Shown: positions 1 through 6,354 of the stretch, piece by piece
Numbering within the stretch: the first letter of the stretch is position 1
Layout: the number at the start of each line of letters is the position of its first letter
DNA from: Acidiferrobacterales bacterium
GTDB lineage: Bacteria > Pseudomonadota > Gammaproteobacteria > Acidiferrobacterales > Sulfurifustaceae
Direction of reading: 5' to 3'
Length of the DNA: 8,413 nt
Assembly (NCBI GenBank): GCA_919902095.1
Contig: CAKKQL010000076.1
Location: 1-8,413, forward strand
Notes under the pieces: generated by a model
What the model was told of the DNA's origin: nothing
Databases searched by the model: none
The model's input: only the letters and a program-made list of their open reading frames with translations
Program-made: the position numbers and the translations under genes

Positions 1-86
1 CCACCGCCCACAATGCCGGGGCGGCGCTGTTGCTGCTCGCGGTCGTGAACCTCAACCACCTGCTCACCCCCGGAGACAGGACATGA
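1..86 (+). CDS. C-terminal end of a probable COX15/CtaA-family heme A synthase (partial)
   Basis: An open frame enters from the left edge and ends at TGA 84-86. Its 27 visible residues begin TAHNAGAALLLLAVV and end [11 protein letters not shown] His-Asn pair followed by a small/leucine-rich helix and a short polar tail fits the last transmembrane helix of COX15/CtaA proteins, where this His is a heme ligand. The stop overlaps the start of the next gene in an ATGA, so the two are translationally coupled. In many gammaproteobacteria ctaA lies in the cytochrome c oxidase cluster, which fits. Only one helix is visible, so another heme-related membrane protein cannot be excluded. Confidence 0.5.
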   Translation, partial: TAHNAGAALLLLAVVNLNHLLTPGDRT

Positions 87-1105
87 TTGCCGCGGCCTCG
101 TCGCGGCGCGCGATTGCGCTCTGGCTGCTCATCGTCGCCGCCATGATCTTCGTGATGGTGGTGCTGGGCGGCACCACGCGTCTGACGCGCTCGGGGCTGT
201 CGATCGTCGAGTGGCGGCTGCTGGAAGGCACGCTGCCGCCGCTGGGCGAGGCGCACTGGCTGGAGCTGTTCGACAAATACCAACTCACGCCCGAATACCG
301 GAAGGTCAATGTCGGCATGGACCTGACCGGCTTCAAGGAAATCTTCTGGCTTGAATACCTGCACCGGCTCTGGGGCCGGCTGATTTTCTTCGCGGCGCTG
401 ATCCCGCTGCTCTGGTTCCTGTGGCGCAAACAAATCGAACCGCCGCTCGTGCGACGCATGGTGGCGGTGCCGCTGCTGGTGGCGGCCAACGGCGTGCTCG
501 GCTGGCTCATGGTGGCGAGCGGGCTCGTGGATATTCCGCGTGTGAGTCCTTATCGGCTCACGGCACACCTCGGCCTGGCCATCGCCATCTACGGCTATGT
601 CTTGTGGCTGGCGCTCGGACTGCTGTATCCGGCGCAAGGCAAAGTCGAGTGGACGCCGCTGCGGCGCGGCGCGACCGCGGTCGCCGCGCTGGTGTTCTTC
701 ATGATCCTCACCGGCGGCTTCGTCGCCGGCACCAAGGCCGGCTACGCGTTCAATACCTTTCCGCTCATGAACGGCCGCTTCGTGCCGGAGGGCATTTTCG
801 GCCTGGCGCCGTGGTGGGTGAATCTGTTCGAGAATATCGCCACGGTGCAGTTCAGCCACCGCCTTGTCGCCTACCTGCTGCTCGCGGCGATCCCGCTGTT
901 CTGGTGGTACGCACGACGTTTCGAGCTGACGGCACGCATCCGGGCGTTGTTGCACGGGCTGCTGGCGACGCTGGTCGTACAGGTCGGACTCGGCATCGTC
1001 ACACTTATATATATAGTCCCGGTCGCGCTCGGCGCCGCGCACCAGACCGGCGCACTCGCGTTACTGACTCTGGCGCTGGCCACCGTCCACGCGCTGCGCG
1101 CCTGA
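83..1105 (+). CDS. ctaA: Heme A synthase, COX15/CtaA family, cysteine-free (type 2-like)
   Basis: This 340-residue inner-membrane protein should oxidise the C8 methyl of heme O to a formyl group, giving heme A for aa3-type cytochrome oxidase. It has about eight hydrophobic helices. Visible signatures are [16 protein letters not shown] (29-44), EYLHRLWGR (91-99), AHLGLA (161-166), a periplasmic-type loop with [14 protein letters not shown] (223-236), QFSHRL (256-261) and [11 protein letters not shown] (318-328). The four candidate heme-ligand histidines are H94, H162, H259 and H320, and E91 matches the conserved acidic residue before the first. There is no cysteine, unlike the Bacillus-type enzyme with its loop cysteine pair; this matches the class found in alphaproteobacteria and mitochondria. 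GGAG at 72-75, seven bases before the ATG, supports this start. It overlaps the upstream probable ctaA paralogue by 4 bp, and its 3' end overlaps the convergent c-di-GMP gene. Confidence 0.9.
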   Translation: MIAAASSRRAIALWLLIVAAMIFVMVVLGGTTRLTRSGLSIVEWRLLEGTLPPLGEAHWLELFDKYQLTPEYRKVNVGMDLTGFKEIFWLEYLHRLWGRLIFFAALIPLLWFLWRKQIEPPLVRRMVAVPLLVAANGVLGWLMVASGLVDIPRVSPYRLTAHLGLAIAIYGYVLWLALGLLYPAQGKVEWTPLRRGATAVAALVFFMILTGGFVAGTKAGYAFNTFPLMNGRFVPEGIFGLAPWWVNLFENIATVQFSHRLVAYLLLAAIPLFWWYARRFELTARIRALLHGLLATLVVQVGLGIVTLIYIVPVALGAAHQTGALALLTLALATVHALRA

Positions 1106-4072
1106 GCCCGGCGACCCGCCGGCGCCCAGCCACGACGCCAGATCCTCCGGCGGCAGCGGCCGGCTGAAGTAATAACCCTGCACGGCGTCACAGCCGTGCG
1201 CCCGCAGCAGCGCCAGCTGCTCCGGCGTCTCCACCCCCTCGGCGATCACCTTGAGCCGTAACCCATGGGCCATGGCGATGATGGTGCGCACGATCTCGGC
1301 ATCATCCTCGCTGGTAGTGACGTCGTGGATGAACGACTTGTCGATCTTGAGCGTGCTGATGGGGAAGCGCTTGAGATAGCTGAGCGACGAGTAACCGGTG
1401 CCGAAGTCGTCGATGGCGAAGCGGATGCCGGCGGCGTACAGCAGGCCCAGACGGTCCGCGGTCAGCCGGGCGTCCTTCATGATGACGCTCTCGGTGATTT
1501 CGAACTCCACCTGCGTCGTCTGCAGGCCGAATTCGTTGAAGAGGCGCTTGGTGGTGTCAATGAATGCCGGTTCGCTGAACTGGCGACCGGAGATATTGAT
1601 CGCGAGGCGCGGCACCCGGATGCCCTCCGTCTCCCAGGCACGCGCCTGGGCGCAGGCAGTGCGCAGCACCCACTCGCCGATCGGCACGATCAGCCCGGTT
1701 TCCTCCGCGAGATGGATGAATTGCAGTGGCCCGATGAGACCGAAGTCGGGGTGGCGCCAGCGCAGCAGCGCCTCCATGCCAAGCAGACGACCGCTCGCGA
1801 TTTCCACCTGCGGCTGGTAATAGAGCACAAATTCGCGGCGCTCGAGCGCGTGCCGCAGGCTGGTTTCGAGTGTCAGCCGCTCGAACGCCATGGCACTCAT
1901 GTCGGCCGCATAGAACTGGTAGTTGTTCTTGCCCAAGTCCTTGGCGCGGTACATGGCAGTATCGGCGTGCTTCAGCAACGTGGCCGGGTCGGCGCCGTCA
2001 TTGGGATACAGGCTGATGCCGATGCTGGCGGTGATGTAGTACTCGTGCTCGTCGAGCATGAACCGCGTGGAGAAGGTTTGGAGCATCTTGCCCGCGATCG
2101 CGGACACGTCCTCAGCGTGGGCGATATCCTCCAGCAGGATGGCGAATTCGTCGCCACCGAAACGCGCGACCGTGTCGCCTTCGCGCACCGCGCCCTTGAG
2201 GCGCGTGGCCATGGCCTGCAGAAAATGGTCGCCGACGTCGTGCCCGAGCGTATCGTTGAGGTTCTTGAAACGGTCGAGGTCGAGGAACATGACACCGATC
2301 ACGCGTCCACGCCAGCGTGCCCGCGTCAGGGCCTGGCTCAGGCGGTCCATGAACAGCACGCGGTTCGGCAGCTCCGTCAGGGCGTCGTGGTGCGCCAGAT
2401 ACTGCAGCCGTTCCTGCGCGACGATGCGCTCGGTAATATCCTTGCCGGTGGAAATGAAGTGCGTGATACGGCCCGATGTGTCCTTGAGCGGCGTGATGGT
2501 CTTTTCTTCATAATACAGCTCACCGCCCTTCTTGCGGTTGATGAACACGTCACGGAAGGTTTCACCCCGCAGGAGGGTACCCCAGACTTGGCGGTAGAAT
2601 TCCTCGCCCTGCATTCCCGACTGCACCAAGCTCGGCTTTTTCCCCAACGCCTCGACCAGCGAGTAGCCGGTGGTCTGCTCGAAGGCCCGGTTCACGTATT
2701 CGATGACACCGTCGCGGTTGGTGATCATCACCGCGTCGGCAGTCTGCTCGACGGCACTCGACAGCTTGCGCATCTGCTCCTCGGCACGCAGGCGTTCGCG
2801 AATATCGAGCACGAAAACCAGCCCGGAGGGCTCGCCCTGCCAGAGGGTTCTGGCCGCGGTGAGCTCCACCGGCACCGCCAGTCCATCCTTGGTCACGAAC
2901 ACCGTCTCGTAAACGCTCGGCACCGGCCTGCCGTCCATGCGCTCGCGGAAGCGGTCCATGACTTTGTCGTAGTCGGCGGGGTGCACCAGCTCCTTCATCC
3001 CGGTGTCGCGGATCTCCTCGGCGCTGTAGCCCAGCATCGCCAGCAGCCGGTTGTTGGCGAACACGTGCCTGCCGCGATGGTTTACCAAAATACCGACGTT
3101 GGCGTTCTCGGTGAGGGTGCGAAAATTGGCCTCGCTCTGGATGAGTGCCTCCTCGACACGCCTGCGCTCGGTGATGTCCTGCACGGTACCAACGGAGCGA
3201 ACGGGATTGCCCTGCCCGTCGTAGAACGACTCGCACCGTTCTTGCACGTGCTTCACGCGTCCGTCCTGCATGCGCAGCCGGTGCACGATCTCGTAAGGCG
3301 TGCGATTTTTTACCGATTCAGCATAGGCACGATCGACCAGCTCGCGGTCGTCAGGATGGATGCGATCCAGGAAGGCCTCGTACGAGAGGCCGAACTCGGC
3401 CGGGTCGAACTCGAAGATGTGGTAAATCTCGTCCGACCATTTGAGTTCGTTTTTCTCGAGGTCGAGCTCCCAGCTGCCGAGGCGCGCGATGCGCTGTGCC
3501 TCGTTGAGCCGCGCCTCGCTTTTGCGCAGCGCGGCCTCGGTGCGGGCGCGTTCGAGCTCCGCCGTCGCGCGTCCGGCGCAAATGTGTAAAACCGACTGTA
3601 TGTGTTCTCTTCCCGGAATCGGCCGCTCGTGCATCACCGCCAGGAGCCCGAGGACGTTGCCGGCGCAATCGAGCAGCGGATGGCCGATGAAGGCCTCGAC
3701 GCCGTAACGCAAAATCAGGTCGTCTTCCGGAAAAAGTTTCTGGGCGTCGTCCGGGAAATAGCACACCTCCCGACACGCCACGTCCCCGCAGGGCGTACCG
3801 GTCTCCAGACGATAGTCGATGTTGCCGGCGATCCGGCCGTGGTTGCAAAAGGCGAGGGTACGGATGGTATCGGGCCGATGCGGCACGACCTCTCCGACGA
3901 AGGCGTAGTCCACGCCTAATATCCGCGAAAGGTTCAGTACGAGCTCGTGGAAAAATCGCTCGCCCATGGACGACGACAACGCCGCTACGACCTCGCGCAG
4001 CAGCGTGGCGGTTTCCGCTCCAGCCTCTGCCGGCCGCGGTGGGGTTGGTCCGGCATCGCGGTTCTTGGCCAT
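1061..4072 (-). CDS. GAF-PAS-PAS-PAS-GGDEF-EAL cyclic-di-GMP turnover protein
   Basis: This 1003-residue protein is predicted cytoplasmic; no signal peptide or transmembrane segment is seen. Domains in order: GAF about 30-175, a short coiled linker, PAS/PAC about 195-302, PAS about 313-428, PAS/PAC about 434-550, GGDEF about 553-718, EAL about 735-980. The diguanylate cyclase half has an intact GGDEF (639-643), and R630-E-G-D633 lies five residues before it, matching the RxxD inhibitory site. The phosphodiesterase half keeps EALLRW (767-772), NIS (826-828), E858 and E861 in [14 protein letters not shown] (888-896), K909, K912, EGVET (945-949) and QGYYFSRP (965-972). Both activities are therefore plausible, with the sensory domains setting the balance. 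The GAF domain is cysteine-rich (C76, C95, C100, C104, C136, C165). A weak AAGG precedes the ATG. The low-complexity Gly/Gln/Ser tail (about 984-1003) is encoded over the end of ctaA. The signal sensed is unknown. Confidence 0.95.
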   Translation of the reverse strand: MAKNRDAGPTPPRPAEAGAETATLLREVVAALSSSMGERFFHELVLNLSRILGVDYAFVGEVVPHRPDTIRTLAFCNHGRIAGNIDYRLETGTPCGDVACREVCYFPDDAQKLFPEDDLILRYGVEAFIGHPLLDCAGNVLGLLAVMHERPIPGREHIQSVLHICAGRATAELERARTEAALRKSEARLNEAQRIARLGSWELDLEKNELKWSDEIYHIFEFDPAEFGLSYEAFLDRIHPDDRELVDRAYAESVKNRTPYEIVHRLRMQDGRVKHVQERCESFYDGQGNPVRSVGTVQDITERRRVEEALIQSEANFRTLTENANVGILVNHRGRHVFANNRLLAMLGYSAEEIRDTGMKELVHPADYDKVMDRFRERMDGRPVPSVYETVFVTKDGLAVPVELTAARTLWQGEPSGLVFVLDIRERLRAEEQMRKLSSAVEQTADAVMITNRDGVIEYVNRAFEQTTGYSLVEALGKKPSLVQSGMQGEEFYRQVWGTLLRGETFRDVFINRKKGGELYYEEKTITPLKDTSGRITHFISTGKDITERIVAQERLQYLAHHDALTELPNRVLFMDRLSQALTRARWRGRVIGVMFLDLDRFKNLNDTLGHDVGDHFLQAMATRLKGAVREGDTVARFGGDEFAILLEDIAHAEDVSAIAGKMLQTFSTRFMLDEHEYYITASIGISLYPNDGADPATLLKHADTAMYRAKDLGKNNYQFYAADMSAMAFERLTLETSLRHALERREFVLYYQPQVEIASGRLLGMEALLRWRHPDFGLIGPLQFIHLAEETGLIVPIGEWVLRTACAQARAWETEGIRVPRLAINISGRQFSEPAFIDTTKRLFNEFGLQTTQVEFEITESVIMKDARLTADRLGLLYAAGIRFAIDDFGTGYSSLSYLKRFPISTLKIDKSFIHDVTTSEDDAEIVRTIIAMAHGLRLKVIAEGVETPEQLALLRAHGCDAVQGYYFSRPLPPEDLASWLGAGGSPGSGAQRVDGGQRQSQ

Positions 4073-4104
4073 CGTACCTTGCCCGGCATGAAGACAGGGT
4101 GCAT

Positions 4105-4136
4105 CGCATCACGCCAGTCCCTGGCCGGGTGATGCG
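4105..4136. repeat. Interrupted inverted repeat / stem-loop upstream of the c-di-GMP gene
   Basis: CGCATCAC (4105-4112) pairs perfectly with GTGATGCG (4129-4136). Inside it GCCAG (4113-4117) pairs with CTGGC (4121-4125) around a TCC loop, with CGG (4126-4128) as a one-sided bulge. This gives 13 base pairs in 32 bases. It lies 33-64 bp upstream of the minus-strand start at 4072, so it could be a leader hairpin in that mRNA or an operator for a dimeric regulator. It has no T-tract, so it is not an intrinsic terminator in either direction. It does not resemble the c-di-GMP riboswitch consensus. Confidence 0.55.
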
Positions 4137-4240
4137 CGCTTCAAGACAAGGAGATGATCGGACCGTCGCGGCGTCCTGTCCGCGCAGGATCGGTAAACGC
4201 CGCCCCTGCCTGCTAAAGATAGACCATGCGGGAGCCAGTG

Positions 4241-4254
4241 TTGATTTGCATCAA
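4241..4254. promoter_or_regulatory. FNR/DNR-type box upstream of nnrS
   Basis: TTGATTTGCATCAA is a perfect match to the FNR/ANR consensus TTGAT-N4-ATCAA. Its centre is 47.5 bp before the ATG at 4295. A -10-like TAAAAA lies at 4278-4283, the spacing expected for a class II activated promoter with the box at about -41.5 and transcription starting near 4289. CRP/FNR-family control of nnrS (FNR, DNR, NnrR) is well known. The box is symmetrical and sits between divergent genes, so an effect on the c-di-GMP gene about 170 bp away is possible but not shown. Confidence 0.85.
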
Positions 4255-4294
4255 GGCAGCGGCATGCCGGCCCCCGCTAAAAAGCATAAACCCC

Positions 4295-5530
4295 ATGTCC
4301 ACGACAGCCCCCCCGACCCAAACCCCTACCCGCTGGCGGGTTTTTTCCGCCGCACCGCACCGCATGCTGTTTTGCGCCGGCGCCCTGCAGACGGTGCTGG
4401 TCATGGGACTGTGGCTCGCGGAACTCGGCGGGCGCGCGAGCGGCGGCTGGGTTCCGCCCTGGACCCTGCCGGCGACCTGGGTACACGCGTTCCTGATGGT
4501 GTACGGCGTGTTTCCGTTCTTCATCTTCGGCTTCCTGCTCACGGTGTATCCGCGCTGGATGGCCGGGCCGGTGATACCGCCGTCGCGTTACGTCCCGATC
4601 TTCCTCGCGCTCGTTTCCGGCATGCTGCTGTTCTATCTCGGCCTCTTCACCGCGCGCGGTGTGCTGCTCGCCGGCGTCGTCGCGTATCTCGCAGGCTGGC
4701 TGCTCGCCGGCCACACCCTGTTCGGCGTGTATCGCCAGGCGCGCAACCGCGGCACGCACGAACGCCTGCTCAACGCGGCGCTCACTGCCGGCGCCATCGG
4801 CTTGGCCATGTTCGCGCACAGCCTGATTGCGGAACGCCCCCGGTCTTTCGTGATCGCGCGTGACATCGGGTTGTGGCTGTTCCTGCTGCCGGTGCTGTTC
4901 ACCGTGAGTCACCGCATGATTCCGTTCTTCAGCAGCAGTGCGCTCGCGCACTACACGCCGGTGCGCCCTGGTTGGAGTCTGGCGGTGTTCGGCCTCGGCA
5001 GCGTCGGGCATGTCGCGGCCGAACTCGCCGCGGTACCCGAATGGCGTTTCGTCTTCGACCTGCCGATGGCGATCTCGGCACTTTATCTCAGCATCGCCTG
5101 GAACCTGAAACGCAGCTTCGAAGTGCCGCTGCTCGCGATGCTGCACATCGCGTTTCTGTGGTTCGGCCTCGGCCTGGCGCTCTACGGCGCGCAAAGCCTG
5201 CTGCACTTCGCGGGTGCCGGCGACTGGCTCGGGCGCGCGCCACTGCACGCGCTCGGCATCGGCTTCGTGGCCGCGATGATGATCGCGATGGCCTCGCGCG
5301 TCACGCTCGGCCACTCGGGCCGGATGCTCGCCGCCGACACGCTCACCTGGGTCTGCTTTCTCGGCATGAACGCCACTGCGGTGCTGCGCATCGCCGCCGA
5401 GCTTGCGCCCGCGGCTGCAACCGCGCTCAACACGCTCACAGCGGGTGTCTGGCTCGCCTGCCTGCTGCCCTGGGCCTGGCGCTATCTCCCGATTTATTTA
5501 CGGCCGCGCCTGGACGGAAAACCGGGCTGA
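4295..5530 (+). CDS. nnrS: NnrS family heme/copper membrane protein
   Basis: This 411-residue polytopic protein has about twelve hydrophobic helices. Family signatures are FSAAPHRMLF (17-26), HAFLMVYGVFPFFIFGFLLT (64-83) followed by VYPRW, VSHRMIPFFSSS (204-215), MLHIAFLWFGLGLALY (282-297) and LHALGIGFVAAMMIAMASRV (317-336) followed by TLGHSGR (337-343). Histidines at 22, 64, 175, 206, 239, 284, 318 and 340 could bind heme or copper. The Rhodobacter homologue carries both metals, and NnrS proteins are tied to denitrification and relief of nitric oxide stress. The frame also opens at ATG 4226, but that start would place the FNR box and promoter inside the coding region, and the 23 extra residues do not look like NnrS; ATG 4295 is preferred. 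No clear Shine-Dalgarno precedes it, and the predicted leader is only about six bases. Confidence 0.9.
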   Translation: MSTTAPPTQTPTRWRVFSAAPHRMLFCAGALQTVLVMGLWLAELGGRASGGWVPPWTLPATWVHAFLMVYGVFPFFIFGFLLTVYPRWMAGPVIPPSRYVPIFLALVSGMLLFYLGLFTARGVLLAGVVAYLAGWLLAGHTLFGVYRQARNRGTHERLLNAALTAGAIGLAMFAHSLIAERPRSFVIARDIGLWLFLLPVLFTVSHRMIPFFSSSALAHYTPVRPGWSLAVFGLGSVGHVAAELAAVPEWRFVFDLPMAISALYLSIAWNLKRSFEVPLLAMLHIAFLWFGLGLALYGAQSLLHFAGAGDWLGRAPLHALGIGFVAAMMIAMASRVTLGHSGRMLAADTLTWVCFLGMNATAVLRIAAELAPAAATALNTLTAGVWLACLLPWAWRYLPIYLRPRLDGKPG

Positions 5531-5577
5531 CACGCGTCCGGCCATACCCGTGCGCCGGCGCCCTCCCGGTTCCGCCG

Positions 5578-5591
5578 TTGACCAAGGTCAA
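5578..5591. promoter_or_regulatory. FNR/DNR-family box (TTGAC variant) upstream of the hemerythrin operon
   Basis: TTGACCAAGGTCAA is a perfect palindrome of the form TTGAC-N4-GTCAA, within the general TTGAY-N4-RTCAA pattern of the FNR/DNR/NNR group. TAGAGT at 5613-5618 is a good -10 candidate at the class II spacing, predicting a start near 5626 and a leader of about 19 bases that keeps the AGGAG at 5633-5637. The half-sites differ from the TTGAT/ATCAA boxes elsewhere in the window, which might mean different affinity or a different family member. Confidence 0.75.
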
Positions 5592-5644
5592 TGCGTCGCG
5601 CCGGTCGCGCCGTAGAGTCTCACGCGAACACCAGGAGCGAGGCC

Positions 5645-6079
5645 ATGGATTCGATCGTTAACGTTCTGACGCGCGACCATCGGCGCTGCGACGAGCTGTT
5701 CGTACGCGTCGAAACCGATGTCGCGCGCGGCGACCTCGTGGCCGCGGCCGGCGGTTTTGCCGAATTCGCGCGCGCCATGGAACGGCACCTCGCGTTCGAG
5801 GAACAGGCGCTGTTTCCGGCGGTCGAGGAGGCAACCGGCCAGCAGGCCGGTCCGACCCAGGTGATGCGTCTCGAGCACGCGCAGATGCGCACGCTGTTCC
5901 AGGAAATGGCGCAGGCGCTGACGTCGCCGGAGGCGCAGCGCTATCTCGGCCTGTCCGAGACGCTGCTCATTCTGCTGCAACAGCACAACATGAAGGAGGA
6001 GCACATCCTCTATCAGCTGGCCGACGCGACGCTCGGCGAGCAGGGCGCGCGACTGCTGGAGCGCCTGGCGCGCGCCTGA
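5645..6079 (+). CDS. Hemerythrin HHE cation-binding domain protein
   Basis: This 144-residue soluble protein is a single hemerythrin-like four-helix bundle, expected to bind a di-iron centre. Candidate ligands are H12 (DHRRCDELF), H48 and E52 (RHLAFEEQALFP), H78 (LEHAQMR) and H114/H120 (QQHNMKEEHILY). C15 sits beside the first ligand. Such proteins bind O2 or NO, or act in iron-sulfur repair (YtfE/RIC-like); the substrate cannot be told from sequence. The frame opens at ATG 5591, but ATG 5645 has AGGAG at 5633-5637 with ideal seven-base spacing and leaves room for the predicted promoter, so it is preferred. It is the first gene of a four-gene run; the next starts 8 bp after its stop. Confidence 0.9.
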   Translation: MDSIVNVLTRDHRRCDELFVRVETDVARGDLVAAAGGFAEFARAMERHLAFEEQALFPAVEEATGQQAGPTQVMRLEHAQMRTLFQEMAQALTSPEAQRYLGLSETLLILLQQHNMKEEHILYQLADATLGEQGARLLERLARA

Positions 6080-6087
6080 GTCCGACC

Positions 6088-6354
6088 ATGCCCGCCGAAC
6101 GCCTGCTGGACGTGAGCGGGCTTGCGCCGCCCGAACCGCTGGTGGCCGTGCTCGATGTCGTGTTCACGCTGAATCCGGGCGAGTACCTGCGCGTGCGCCA
6201 TCACCGCGAACCGTTCCCGCTCTACGCCATTCTCGACGAGCACGGCTTCGACCACCGGACGCAGCACGGCGGCGCCGTGCCGTTCGAGATACTCATCTGG
6301 CGGCGCGGCGACGATGCGGCGCGCGCGGCGCTGCCGGCCGGCGCCGGAACGTGA
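6088..6354 (+). CDS. DUF2249 domain protein
   Basis: This 88-residue soluble protein matches the DUF2249 pattern: LLDVSGLAPPEPLVAVLDVV (6-25), LNPGEYLRVRHHREPFPLY (28-46), LDEHGF (49-54) and a closing FEILIWRR strand (67-74). The fold is a small SirA/TusA-like alpha/beta sandwich. The biochemical function is unknown, but DUF2249 often occurs next to or fused to hemerythrin domains, as here. No strong ribosome-binding site precedes the ATG, so translation is probably coupled to the hemerythrin gene ending 8 bp upstream. Its TGA overlaps the next start in a GTGA. The last residues (AARAALPAGAGT) are low complexity. Confidence 0.75.
   Translation: MPAERLLDVSGLAPPEPLVAVLDVVFTLNPGEYLRVRHHREPFPLYAILDEHGFDHRTQHGGAVPFEILIWRRGDDAARAALPAGAGT

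Noticed and set aside
1265..3589. A 774-codon open frame on the plus strand opposite the c-di-GMP gene
   Set aside because: It is antisense to a protein with clear GAF, PAS, GGDEF and EAL motifs. Its translation is His/Glu/Val-rich with no recognisable domain, as expected for a shadow of a GC-rich gene.
4226..4294. Upstream ATG extending NnrS by 23 residues
   Set aside because: It would bury the FNR box and the -10-like site inside the coding region, lacks a ribosome-binding site, and the added residues do not resemble NnrS N-termini.
4277..5314. A 345-codon open frame on the minus strand opposite nnrS
   Set aside because: It is charged and low complexity, with no recognisable motif, and is antisense to a well-supported NnrS gene.
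5552..5561. GCGCCGGCGC palindrome after nnrS as a terminator
   Set aside because: It has no loop and no following T-tract, and such GC palindromes are common in this composition.
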